Source: Haplomitrium mnioides (Eukaryota > Marchantiophyta > Haplomitriopsida > Calobryales). Taken from it: a stretch of 56,336 nt of DNA. The DNA lies in contig JBNGIS010020613.1 in assembly GCA_049999725.1 (NCBI GenBank), forward strand, positions 1 through 56,336, written 5' to 3'. The notes below the pieces were generated by a model, which had not been told where the DNA came from, did no database searches, and saw only the letters and a program-made list of their open reading frames with translations. Positions 1-10,989 of the stretch are shown one piece after another; the stretch's first letter is position 1, and each line of letters begins with the position of its first letter. The position numbers were made by a program, and so were the translations under genes.

Positions 1-1
1 A

Positions 2-1160
2 GCTGCGAAAGGAAGAAAGAAATCTGGGGTCGAGGAAGCCTCCGAAGAACAAGACCAGCCTCCTACGTTGGTCTCTTACCCTTCGACTTTTCTTCTCCAC
101 TGCCAGAAGGCCAGAGAGTGGACAGCAGGGCAGCAAAGTGGTGCTGCATCTCTCACAACAGAAGGAGTTGTGAGAGATGAGGAAGAAGACTTACTTTCTT
201 ATGTTGACGGTCTCAACGTGGCGTTTTATCAAGTCCACGGGAAGGCCAACGCTCAACAATTGAAGGGCCTTATGAAACCTAAGTGTTTCACATTGGCTAT
301 TGCTGATATTCCTTACGGGTATAACCTAAAGGAATGTAAGCATGATGACTCGGAACCATTTTCAAAAGATGACATTTTTGATATGGTATTATCTTTTGCG
401 GCAATAACTACTTCGGAGTTTTGGTCCTTTGTAATCATACATTCTTCGCAGCAGTTTGGCATCGTTGAGGATGCCCTTTCTGAAGTCTGCTGTGCAATTG
501 ATCACGACATTTGGTGAGTTGTTCTTTCATTTTTATTTTTTTTGATTTCTTTGTTTTTTATTTCTCTTGCATTTTCGTTACAATGTTTGATGTGATTGTT
601 TATCTTTTTGCAGAGACAAAAGCAATATACATCATTCTAGTGGTCCCAGAATCGCACATGCCCACGAGTATTGGACGGTGGGCTACTAGACAAAGGAAGG
701 AAAGAGGAGCATGCTCCATTTCAACTTGCAAGCTTTTTCTACGACTGGACTTCCTCGGCAACCTATGCGGAGTGTTTTTAGTTGCCCTGCAGTTTCTGCA
801 AAGCTTAAACATCTAGGAGATGATGCTCTTGTGAATGTTTATTAGAAGCCGCAGGCTCTGTACAATTTTTTTATCGACCATTTATCAACAGAGCAGGATT
901 GGATCCTTGATCTCTGCTCTAGGTTTGGCACAGGCCTTGTCTGTGCTCTTAAGTTGATGCAAAATTGCATCAACATGGAATATGATAGACGTCAGTCTGC
1001 TTACCACAAGGAACATGTTCCTCCTGGTACTGCAGGTGCTTTTGGTGACTCTGTTGTAATATCGTGGACTGGAAAGTCTTGACGGGATTCTCTAACGGTT
1101 GCAGATGCTCAGCCTATAGATTTAGATGAGACAGTTCCTCCCGAAGAGGAGAGAGTCTGA
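2..1160 (+). pseudogene. Beta-class amino DNA methyltransferase of the TIR transposon, C-terminal part
   Basis: The first exon (2-513) reads in one frame and contains LAIADIPYGYNL, a motif IV-like [DNS]-x-P-Y signature, at about nt 290-325. It is followed by FWSFVIIHSSQQFG, the strand after the catalytic loop. A 100-bp AT-rich intron (514-613, GTGAGT...TTTTTGCAG) separates it from exon 2. Exon 2 contains DKSNIHHSSG and EYWTVGY, then near 895-990 ILDLCSRFGTGLVCALKLMQ, a motif I (SAM-binding DxxxGxGT) strand, and MEYDRRQ. The order IV then I is the permuted beta-class layout of N6-adenine/N4-cytosine DNA methyltransferases. It ends with an acidic PPEEERV tail at TGA 1158-1160. The reading is broken: TG+A across the splice makes a stop, a frameshift follows near 700, and in-frame TAG and TGA occur near 840 and 1080. 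Target base and activity cannot be read from the sequence. Confidence 0.7.
514..613 (+). other. Probable 100-bp GT-AG intron in the methyltransferase gene
   Basis: The donor GTGAGT at 514 and acceptor TTTTTGCAG at 611-613 enclose a T-rich stretch. Coding similarity to the copy at 27290-28600 stops at the donor and resumes right after the acceptor. That copy has GTAAGT at the same place (- strand, 28027) and a ~98-bp T-rich gap, but its acceptor AG is degraded. Position conservation in two copies supports a real intron. Confidence 0.7.
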
Positions 1161-1379
1161 AGACGTCTTTGTACACTTTGCATCAATAATAAAATTTATT
1201 TTTTCCAAATCTTTTTTTGCCAAAGTTTCATCTTGTTGTTGTTTCAATTTATTACAAGTCTTTTCATCACGGTTCAGTTTATTGCGCATAAGAATAAGTT
1301 GACCCAATTGATAGTCCAAGAATGGTTTGAACTCAATTACTAATCTTAGAATGATTTGGAGTATTTGCACATTGTTTAG

Positions 1380-1740
1380 TGTCTTTGCGCATTAAGGCTT
1401 TGTAGTTCTTGTTCGGTTTCCTTGTGCGCTTAAGCTGTAAGGTTGTTGTTCAGAGTCCTTGCACCTGTTGGTCAAGGGGTTCTTGTTCAATGTCTATGCT
1501 TGTATAGGCTGCAGGGTTCTTGTTTAGAACCTTGGCGTGTTTTGGCTCTAGGATTCTAGTTGAAAGTTCATGCGTGCATAACTACATTGTTCTTGTTCAG
1601 AGTCTAAGCATGCAGAGGATGTAGGATTCTTGTTCGGAGTCTATGCGTGCATAGGCTTTACGGTTCTGGTTTGGAGTTTATGCTTGCATAGACTTTGTTG
1701 GCTACGATGCTCAAAATCAGGTTTAACGTCCTTACCCAAC
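1380..1740. repeat. Subterminal palindrome array of TIR transposon copy 1
   Basis: Degenerate units of about 35-75 bp carry an inverted core such as TATGCGTGCATA or TATGCTTGCATAGACT, joined by 'GTTCTTGTTCGGAGTC'-like spacers. The same units in reverse complement lie at 55640-55920 in copy 3. They sit between the methyltransferase stop and the element end. Confidence 0.7.
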
Positions 1741-1867
1741 AGGACATTTACGTTTTCCTGTAGCTTTTTTCTACCGAAAGATATATATTTTATTTCTTTT
1801 TTGATGAATTTAGTTTATTCACAATAGTATCAAGTTTTTTTAAAATATTCGAATAACCAAAATGTTT

Positions 1868-1967
1868 NNNNNNNNNNNNNNNNNNNNNNNNNNNNNNNNN
1901 NNNNNNNNNNNNNNNNNNNNNNNNNNNNNNNNNNNNNNNNNNNNNNNNNNNNNNNNNNNNNNNNNNN
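1868..1967. other. Assembly gap (100 N)
   Basis: Exactly 100 N, the conventional placeholder for a gap of unknown size. It hides the right end of TIR transposon copy 1 and the insertion junction with the copia remnant. Confidence 0.99.
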
Positions 1968-3735
1968 CTTCATGATTTCACAAACTATATTCGATATACA
2001 CCCTGATCCAAGGTCTGTCAAAGAAGCTATGGACAGCCCCAATTGGATTGAATGGGAAAAGGCGATGAATTCCAAATTGGATTCCATGATATAGAGGAAG
2101 GTATTTGGACCTTTGGTCTTTGTACCCTCTGATGCCAATTTAATCGGATATAAGTGGATTTTTGTGAAGAAGCGAAATGAGAAAGGCGAAGTTGTCAGAT
2201 ATAAGGCACGCCTTGTAGCCAAGGGCTATACACAGATTCCTAGGAGAGACTATGATCTCACATATACCCTAGTCATGGATGCTATCACCTACGGGTTCCT
2301 AGTTGGCTTTTCACTATGATATGAGCTCATGACACATTAGTTAGATGTGGCGACAACATACTTGTATGGGCTTCTTAACACCCAGATCTATATGAAAGCT
2401 CTTCCAAAGCTTATTGCTAGGAATATTTATCATATTTAAGGGGAGAATGTCTCTAAGGGGAAACCTTCATGCGAACCATCTATCTCTTTACCTACGACAA
2501 ATTTATAGCCTAAGAGGAGGAGTACCGGGCTTGGACCTTTAGTCCATGAGATACAAACTAGGCAGATTGGACCTATTGTCCCTCTTATGCATCAATCCAT
2601 GCCTCTGGCCAAGGATGGATATGTTGTCTAGATCATGAGATCTATTTATGGACATAAGCAAAGCGGTTGTATTTGGTATCACAGATTTAAAGAAGAGATG
2701 ATAGCTATAGGTTTCCACTATGATGACATTGCACCTAGTTTGTTCATTAAGAATGTCGACAAACAATTTATTGTTGTCACACTTTATATTGATGATATAA
2801 ACTTATTTGAACACCAATCCCTCTTTGAGCATACTATTTCTATGCTTAAGAAGATTTTTGATATGAGGGATATTGGTAAGACAACCTATTGCTTGGGACT
2901 TCAACTTGAGTACCTTAATGATGGAATTTTAGTCCATCAGAGTACTTATACTAAGAAAGTCCTAAAACAATTTAATATGGATAAATCTCATCCGGTCACT
3001 TCTCTTATGGAGATTCGATCACTGGATAGAGATCAAGATTTATTCCGTAAACAGAATGACATAGAGCCTATCCTTGGATCTGAGATTCTATATCTCTTAG
3101 CTATAGGAGCTCTTATGTATTTGGCAAATCAAACTCATCCTGATATTTCCTTTGTCGTGAACTTGCTAGCCAGACATAGTTCACAACCTACCATGAGGCA
3201 TTGGAATGGAATCAAGCGAGTATTAAAATACTTACAAGGAACCATTGACATGGGACTATATTTCCCAAAACACACTGATCAAATCCTAACCAGTTATGCG
3301 GATCCAAGATACCTTTCGGATCCTAATGATGCTAAATCCCAAACCGGGTATGTATTCCTATATGGCTCTACAGCCATATCATGGAAGAGTACTAAGTAGA
3401 CTTTGACCTGCACATCTTCCAATCATGTAGAGATTATTGCTCTATATGAAGCAAGTTGGGAGTGCATTTATTTATGTAGGATGATTGATCATATTTATGT
3501 GTCTTGTGGTCTTCCTTATCTATCTGACCCTACTGTCCTCTATATGAGGATAATTTGGCTTGTGTGCAGCAAATCTCACAGGGCTTTATCTGAGGAGATC
3601 CTATCAAACATATCGCACCGAAATTCTTCTTTATGCATGAGCAGTATGACGACACGATATCTGTGCAGTTGATTGTCGGGAAAGATAATATTGATGATCT
3701 TTTTACCAAGGCTTTACCTCCGGCATTGCATTGAT
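1968..3735 (+). pseudogene. Ty1/copia RT-RNase H remnant
   Basis: The frame after the gap reads SVKEAMDSPNWIEWEKAM and then YKWIFVKKRNEKGEVVRYKA and RLVAKGYTQ, the start of the copia reverse transcriptase. A damaged stretch (2320-2640) follows with stops. Then comes YGHKQSGCIWYHRF, the catalytic YIDDI (usually YVDD) near 2790, GALMYLANQTHPDIS, VLKYLQGT, and RNase H (SYADPRYLSDPNDAKSQTGY, YGSTAISWKS). The RNase H tail DNIDDLFTKALPP ends at about 3722. Several in-frame stops and the missing 5' half make this a dead fragment. It is unrelated in detail to the young copia at 35933-41214. The gag, protease and integrase parts lie before the gap, if anywhere. Confidence 0.9.
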
Positions 3736-5785
3736 GATATTGCGATCTTATTGGACTTCATCGATTATCCAGTTTATTGTGATATATATCTCCCATCTTC
3801 GATTATCTTTATCTTTTATATTGATTCGACGATTATATTTTCTATACTAGCGGCATATTTTTATATTTTCCATATGATTATCTTTATATTGTCTCCTCAT
3901 ATTATGCTCTTGTGTGATTTTCGTCAGCCCTGCCGTTGTGGTGATATGATGAAAACACAACCCTACGTCACCGCAGGCGCCGAAATAAGGGTTTTCGGGA
4001 TACTTGTTGTGGGAGGGATCGATAATTTGTTGATTTGAGTGGTTTAGAAGGGTGATGGGCTGGATTTGGTTCAGGTTTGGGCACCCCTCCTTGGTTTACA
4101 AATCACAGCAACTAGTTCAGGTCAAAACAGAGTTTTGGAATTTTCGAAATCAGGCTTTTGCTCCACTTTATTCCTTCTTGACACCTAGTGGAGGTGGCTG
4201 GACTTTGGTGCACAGATACAACTCTGCCCCCCTACTCGGGACCAGGCCCAGCTCTGTAATTACAGAGTTCCAGGAACTGGAACCTGCCCCTAACTCCTAC
4301 CCCTAATTGCTCCTATGCTGAATTTGAACTACCGAAAAAGCAGAATTTGGAAATATTCTAATAATTGACAACAGATTTTCTCCAGCAAAGTTCTGGAGGT
4401 TTTCACTAGCTCGTCCTAAAGGTATTTACAGAATTCAAAATCTGTACATGCCAAAGATTCACACCCAAAGACAGCAAAACCGAAAGAACTCATAGTGATG
4501 TTACCAATTCTCGAAATTGGGAATTTTACGTGATCGTGATCTCCCTTCTTCCGGTAGGTGTTGCCCTTGGCTTGCTGGTGGCTGGAGGTCCTCCCTCAAT
4601 CTCACTGATCTTCCTTGCTGCCCCCACGAGCTGCTCCTTTGCTGCAAACAGTCGTTGGTCTTAAGATCCGTCGGCTCCTCCACCACTCACAATCTCCACG
4701 TTCCGTTGGCTGCCCTCGATTGCTGTCTGCTCCCTCTACCAATGCCACCACAAATTCTCAAACCTGTTCAGACAAAATAGTTTTACTTCTACCCCACAGA
4801 AGGTGTATGTTCTTCTCCCTCACTAGGGAGATGCTCCTCTCGAACACCGGTCACCAACTACACCTTGTTGCCGAATTCCACCTCCTTACTCTTCTCCTGG
4901 GAGCATACCTCACCAGAACTTCTTCACGCTCCACAAAATCTCACCAGAGTAAAATCCTTGGCCTGGATTGCCCCAGAAAATCCTTCACTCAGAAATCTGA
5001 GCTCACCTTCCTTGGCTCTAGAGGGGGGATACTCCTTATATGCCTTCCCAAACGAAAATACGGTGTAATTTGAAAATCATGTGTGCAGCCACTGAAGAAG
5101 TGGAAACATGTGCCAAAGAAAATTGATGAGAGTCTCCTTCACCAACTAGAGCCCACCGCTCTTCTGTTGGAAGTCACCTCCTTGTCCACAAATGCTTGCA
5201 CAAGCCCACGCTCGCTCTGCTCCCGTACGTCTACAGCCTCTCTCCGTGACTCCGCTTGCTCCAACTCGATGGAAAAGAAAACACAATACAATGATCCTGA
5301 ACAATGAGGCCCCCGTCGAAGGTATGCCCCCTACAGTGAGGAAGCAAGCACCTCCATTAATCGGCTTGAGGCATCTGCCTTGGCGCCCATCTGCAATTTC
5401 ACTTTAATTCTAAACTTAGTCGGGGTTGACTAGCATAATGAGCCTGAACTTGAAGGCTCCAACCTATTTGGCTATACGCATTATTTTAATAACTAAATTA
5501 TTTGCTATCTATAGTCTAGGCCATAGAGATGGTCTTCCCAAATTTTGGCGATCACATCTTTCCTCTACTAAGTTTCGGGTTTTTTCTTTTATTTAAAGCC
5601 TTTATAAAGGTCTTTTGGCTCTTTATCTTTTCCATCTTACTTAGTAATTTAGTTCATTTGTCCTTTTATTTGTTGTCCTCTTGCAATAAGAACTTTAGTG
5701 CTCTTTGTCTTTCCCCTTGCTCGTCCTCCTTCCTCCTCGTGATCCTTGGCGCATTCTCTTCCTACGCGATCCCTTCCTAACGCCC
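3736..5785. other. Unassigned non-coding DNA
   Basis: About 2 kb with no convincing protein. 3740-3900 is AT-rich and may be the 3' end of the copia remnant. 4060-5410 is more GC-rich, with scattered short open frames that share no recognisable motif. On the minus strand a TATA-like GGCATATAAGG lies near 5034-5044 next to a CT-rich stretch, so this could be an old LTR. Around 5410-5480 a short segment with 'cttagtcggggttgac' recalls the conserved tails of plant SINEs, but no A/B box pair is evident. No LTR partner was found in the window. Confidence 0.4.
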
Positions 5786-5788
5786 AAA

Positions 5789-5970
5789 ATGCTCTTGTTT
5801 CTGGAGAGTGATGATTCTTTGAATGAAGAAGACGTGATCAGTTGTGGTGGAGCAGGACTTGTTTATAAAGTTGTGTTGGAGAATGGAATGGCAGTTGCTG
5901 TTCAGAGTGTGGCTATGAAAGAAGATCAGAAAGGGTTGTCTGGGCAGAAGCAAATCGAGGTGGTGCAAAA
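5789..5970 (+). pseudogene. Receptor-like kinase fragment (glycine-loop region)
   Basis: About 60 codons read SLNEEDVISCGGAGLVYKVV followed by LENGMAVAVQ. This matches the start of plant LRR receptor-kinase domains, where LxEENVIGxGGxGxVYK is followed by AVKK; here Q replaces the ATP-binding lysine. Similarity ends after about QKQIEVVQ, and the rest of the kinase is absent. It is a truncated host-gene scrap, probably picked up or shuffled by transposons. It cannot be a functional kinase. Confidence 0.7.
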
Positions 5971-5999
5971 GCGATTCCTCCGAGCACAAATTCACGCAG

Positions 6000-6286
6000 C
6001 CCACACCTTTGATTTTTCGAAAAGAAGAGCGCCTCCTTGTATGCCTCCAAAACAATCTCCTTCCCCTGCGATTAAGGCCTCTGCGCACAAATTTTTCTTC
6101 TCCGATGATCTCCCGGCCTATGCGAGCTAGCTTGGCAACCTCCGCTGCTCGCGAATTCTTCAGTTCGATCTTTCTCTCTACCTCATTCCAATCCTTGTGT
6201 GCCCTCTCAATTTTTGGCAAATTCCCCTCTCTTGCTTGATCTATTTCTCTCTTCCAGCCTACGATCAGCTCCTCCAACCTCTCCAC
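6000..6286 (-). other. Possible charged/coiled-coil open frame, unknown
   Basis: The minus strand reads MERLEELIVGWKREIDQARE and then a Lys/Arg/Glu-rich helix (VERKIELKNSRAAEVAK) and a basic RRGLNRRGRRLFWRH segment. It looks like a coiled-coil gag or structural fragment, but I recognise no family. The upstream part of the frame is antisense to the kinase scrap. It may be chance. Confidence 0.25.
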
Positions 6287-6429
6287 TCGGAATCCTTGCC
6301 TCTTCTTCGAAATCTCCCCGCTACCATGATGCTATGCGATCAATTCTCGTGAAATCTTTGGAGAAGGTTCGAATTCATATCTGCTTGTACAATACCCCTC
6401 CTCCTGGCGATTTTGGAGACTTATAGCAT

Positions 6430-8936
6430 TATAAGAGGAAAGAGAAAGAAAACCATCGAGAATAAGAGAATGTTGACTAGAATTAAGAAAGAAAGGTGAA
6501 AATCTAGTACTTTCTTATTTGGAGGTGTTGTATGCAAACTCTATAGCCGATAAGAAACTATCCCAATCCATGTGATGAACATTGATAAGCGCTCGAAACA
6601 TATCCTCCACAGTGTGATTTGCATGTTAAGTTTGCTCATTGTTTGAGGACTATAAGCCGTAGACATAGATAGTTTGGTATCCAATAGTGTGAACAACTCT
6701 CGCCAAAAATTCCAAGTAAATTGTAGATCTCTATCAGATATTAGCACCTTTGGCATTCCATAATATTGAAAAATTTTATCAAAGTAAATCTTTGCTAATT
6801 GTGGAGCATCCACTATGTCCAATGTCGGTGCTAGATGAATTTATTTGCTTAGCTTATCCATAATCACCACAATGGTAGTAAATCGATAAGATGTGGTTGG
6901 AAACAAAGTGGCAAGATCTAAACTTACATATTCCCACCAAGTAGTAGGAATCGGTAGTGGTTGAAGAAGACTAGCCAATTTTTGATTTGAAGCCTTGTTT
7001 TGCTAACAACTTTTACAAGAATAAACAAAGCTACCAACATCTTGAGCTAGGTTTGGCCACCACCAAGTGCGTTGAAGCAACTTCATAGTCTTATCTACCT
7101 CAAGATGCCCAAATATTGGAATGTCATATGTTTCTTGTAAACGGGTCATTTGAAGCGCATAATCTTGTGGAACATATATTTGATGACATTGATAGAGAAT
7201 ACCATCCTGAATAGAAAATACATGATGCTCACTGTCTTTGACTGCCAAATGTGTCTTAACAAGATTAGAGAAGGCATCTTCATATAACCTTTGTCAAAAG
7301 CCGTCACTGGTTACTTCATCAAGATGCAATATACTAACATTCGCAACCTCCAATGTATTTAGTCGATGATCCGGTCTTCATGACAATGCATCAAAAATGG
7401 TATGGAACCTTCTCGGCTTGTACTCCAACTTAATATCAAAGAGTTGTAGTTGATCTTCCCATTGATGATGACAACTTGTCATATTTTCCAAGTGAATTTA
7501 TTGCAGTAATGGCTTGTGATTGGTGTGCATAAGTACATGCTTTTCAAAAAGATAGTGTCTCCAAATCTTGGTAGCATAAACCATCGCTAATTGCTCTTCA
7601 TCCATTGCAAAATAATTTCTCTCTACTATATTTAGTCGATGTGAATAAAGGTAGTTGGATGAAGTACATCCTCAAACTCTTGTTGTAACATTGCTCTAAT
7701 AGCAAAATTAGAGGCATCAAAATCAACTATACAGCGTGCATTTGGATCACCAACATTGACTTATCCAATAAACCATCAAAAACTCAATGCATTTCATCCA
7801 TGAATATTATCGGAGCATTAGTAAGGCCAAATATGAGAACCTTCCACTCAAAATGCCCATACCTTGTATGAAAAGCTATCTTTGGCACATTACTTAGCTT
7901 GATAGAAATTTGCCAATAGCCAATTCGAAGATCCAATTTAGAAAAAAATCGTGCTCTACTCAATTGATCCAACAAATCATCAATACGAGGTAGAGGATAA
8001 GCATTCTTGAATGTTTGATTATTCAAGCCTCGATAATCTATACAAAGACAAAATCTACCATCTTTCTTTGGTACAAAGAATACCAGAGATTCCCTAAACA
8101 AAGTACTATGTTGAATGAAATCCCTCTCAAGAAGATCCGTTAAGGTCTTTCGAAGCTCCTCTAATTCTTGTGGTAATAATCGATAAATAGATCGATTATA
8201 AAGACTACTGCTTGGTATCAACTCAATCGAAAAAGGCATTCCTTGATCATTTGGTAACCCCTTCAGCAAGTCCTCTAGAAACACACTCAAAAACTCCTTC
8301 AAAATATCATCTATCATTGTGGTAGGGACATTTTTTCCTCTCTCTTTGCTCAAGTTCATGATGGGCTTGATCTAAACAGTTAAGACAAGCAACTATTGGT
8401 CCACTGAGTTAACATACTTAACTAATTTATGCTTCTTCACCAATAGTGTCAAACATCTCAAAAGAAATTTATTACTTTGTAAGTAACTTGAATATGTCAT
8501 TTTGCCAAATCAAATTGAGCGGATCAAACTTCAAGCCAATACAACCCTAAAATGATGTCGTATTATACAAGTGCAATAAAGCATTGCATAGATTTCACGT
8601 ACTCTTTTCCAATCCCTGGAAAGAATGGCTTTTGAGAGCAAAACATATCATGATTTTGGCCATTAGCCATAGTAACAACACTCCCTTTGATAAGCCTAAA
8701 TTTTGCTTTGATTATCTTAGCAAAACATAACAACATAAACTTTTTGGAGCTCTCACTATCCACCAACACTCTATAAGAGTTCTGCTCAATCATACCATCA
8801 AGATGGAATAATGCACCTCAAATTCTTATTGGAATTTTAAGTACATTAGAGTTTGCAAAGTTTTGAGTACGTAGTTTGAATAGTTGAGGACGCGATCTAG
8901 CTTCTGTAGTAGTAAGTAATGAGTTATGGCACTGTC
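6430..8936 (-). pseudogene. Ty3/gypsy-A copy 1: protease-RT-RNase H-integrase remnant
   Basis: Read on the minus strand from 8936 down. The protease core YRVLVDSESSKKFM lies at about 8740-8790. RT (8359-7784) has [59 protein letters not shown] and [14 protein letters not shown]. The YLDD catalytic block is missing, and the sequence jumps to RNase H (VVDFDASNFAIRAML) at about 7740. Compared with copy 2 (19524-21745), about 0.4-0.5 kb is deleted here. The integrase zinc finger (GHLEVDKTMKLLQRTWWWP...CKSC) lies at 7003-7130. The integrase core (KVLISDRDLQFTWNFWREL, STAYSPQT) lies at 6640-6770. Stops and frameshifts throughout; not functional. Confidence 0.88.
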
Positions 8937-8937
8937 G

Positions 8938-10340
8938 TGTGGCAGTAATCTAGGTCTGGGAATACACATGGTATATGACTGTGGAGAAAGTTGTGTGAAA
9001 GGATGATGCTTTGTTTCCTATAGTATTGCAATGAAGCACATACAATAGATATTGAGTGTCTTTAGCCTTTGTAGCTTCAATTCCTTTTTGCTCAAAAGTG
9101 AAAGGTAAGCAAATCCTTCCCACTTTGAACTCAATTTTTTGTCAAGGAGAATGCAAGGTTTGCTAGTTTTTATGATCTGCAATGCTTAATCTGGAATTAT
9201 GATTGCCAAAGAAAGTTGTGTGCAAAATTTTAGTGGAAAATGCACAACAAAACTCTCTCCACAAACAGAAACTCAGTTGTTGTTTAAAACCTAAAAAAAC
9301 CAACACTCAAGAATTTTTCCAAGTAATAGCTCCTTCAATTCAAGAGATCTTGACTTGAATTTTCAGAAGACATTTTTCCATACACAACTCTGGCTTGTCA
9401 CAAAATTTCAGCTTCTGTACTGCTCTTGATATAATGAAAGAAGTCATGAATCTAATGTCAAAAGAAAAGTGAAGAACCTCAATAATGTTTCTTCAACTTC
9501 AACTGGCTTTCATAGAATGATCCCAACTCCAAATGCATTGCAATTTGATTGGAAACTATAGCCCTTGTTGTTAGCTTTCCAATAATACTTTGCTTTTGTC
9601 TAGAATCATTGTAGAAGCGTTGCAATCACCCGAAATGTGAAGCTAGCTTCCATTCAACCCATTTGTCTTCAATTCGCCCATAAGTATGTATGTAAAACTC
9701 CAAATGACTCAAAATTTCTTGCAAAGTGATGCTACTCTTTGTGATCTTTTGATCTCTTCCCTGCTCAAACTTTTCCTCCTCTAGAAACTCTTCAAACCTT
9801 CATGAAACTAAACCCCTCCTTTTCTTCATTTTAGGGTTTTTACTAAAAAAAGTTATCTCCCTTTTTATTTGCTATAAGAACAACACTAAGTAAACCCTTT
9901 GGTGAAACAGAGCACAAAAAAGATAGAAATAACAGAGAAAAGCTTTCTCTTTTGATCAGATGATGAGTTGATGAAGTCACTCGAACATTCGACGCCGACT
10001 ATTCAACATTTACCCAAAGTCTCATTTGAAGACGACCCAAGAAAACTCCACTTCAAATCAGGTCAGAATGTAAATCATGAGGTCCCATCGCTCCCCATAG
10101 GTGATAATTGGCAACAATATGGGAATAGGTGAGTTCATAACCGAATTCAAGAAATTATCACCGAAGTGATAGACAATCCATTGTCGAAAATGATCTCGAG
10201 GAATAATTCACAAACCAACAAAGAAAGGATTTGGAAGAGAAAAGTTAAGAGCATCAAACAATTCTTTGTCCATTGCCGAAGTCTTGGCCCATAAGCAACT
10301 TGAGCTGCATGTTGATCCTCCTCGCTCTAATAGAACTGGT
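8938..10340 (-). repeat. Gypsy-B 3' LTR
   Basis: This pairs along its whole length with 16568-17963. The shared inner edge starts TGTGGCAGTAATCTAGG in plus orientation. The other edge lies near 10310-10340, after CTTGAGCTGCATGTTGATCC. A purine-rich stretch just outside (minus strand, about 10320-10360) could be the polypurine tract. Confidence 0.8.
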
Positions 10341-10989
10341 ACCCCTTTGAACTCCCCTAATGTATCTCTCGATGATATTGCACTGATTGTTGTCAATAAT
10401 TTCTGCCTCTTCTCTCTTCTTTTTTTATTTGTAAAATATCTTTGGATGCGATCCAAAGAATCCTGAAAGAGCTAATAGGCTAACCCTTTCTCTACCCACC
10501 ATATCTCGAGCACTTTCTACGTTGCACTAACATATACTAGTTTTATTATTTTAGAAGATTCTAGAAAGTACTTCGTCACTTCTTCTACAATTTTCTCTAA
10601 ATTTATCTGTGGTAAGAAGACTATGTTTCTCCTTTCTTTTGTTTCCTTTTAACACAGTAGACAAACCACAACACGACATCCACCTCTGAACTTGTGCATC
10701 CTGTGGTAGGCACCAAGAAATAAGACCTTGTGATCGGCGTTAGAGAGTTTCTTCTTCTTCTTGAGTGTACTCTTCCTCTTGCTCTTCTGGATTCTCTTCC
10801 CCTTCAAATATTTGCACATTAACTCCAATCTCCTCCAAAACATGTTTTTTTGTCTCATTTCTTGAATAGTTTTACCCTCTTCTATGCAATTGGAACCTTT
10901 GAACAAAGTTCTATCCAACTCTCTCAAATGAGTATGTGGTATTGTCATGTACAATCACCACTACATATGGTCCAAACAACATTTGGAGA

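Larger units (their letters stand above)
1..1867 (+). mobile_element. TIR transposon carrying a methyltransferase, copy 1 (partial, inverted)
   Basis: This block is the reverse-oriented counterpart of 55265-56336 and of the left part of the complete copy at 26344-34673. It has the same order: methyltransferase gene, stop codon, arrays of ATGC-NN-GCAT palindromes, then an AT-rich subterminal stretch. The last bases before the N run match the reverse complement of about 55490-55570. The TIR itself, roughly 230 bp further on in the other copies, must lie inside the gap. The sequence after the gap is copia pol, so this copy probably inserted into a copia element. The window start truncates the other side. 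Homology is clear by eye; the terminus is inferred. Confidence 0.75.

Noticed and set aside
4615-5407. Several overlapping plus-strand frames of 60-150 codons
   Set aside because: Three frames are open at once in a C-rich stretch. None shows a domain, start context or repeat partner.
5410-5480. Possible plant SINE tail (cttagtcggggttgac)
   Set aside because: No A/B promoter boxes, no A/T tail and no TSD could be shown. Too weak to list as a feature.
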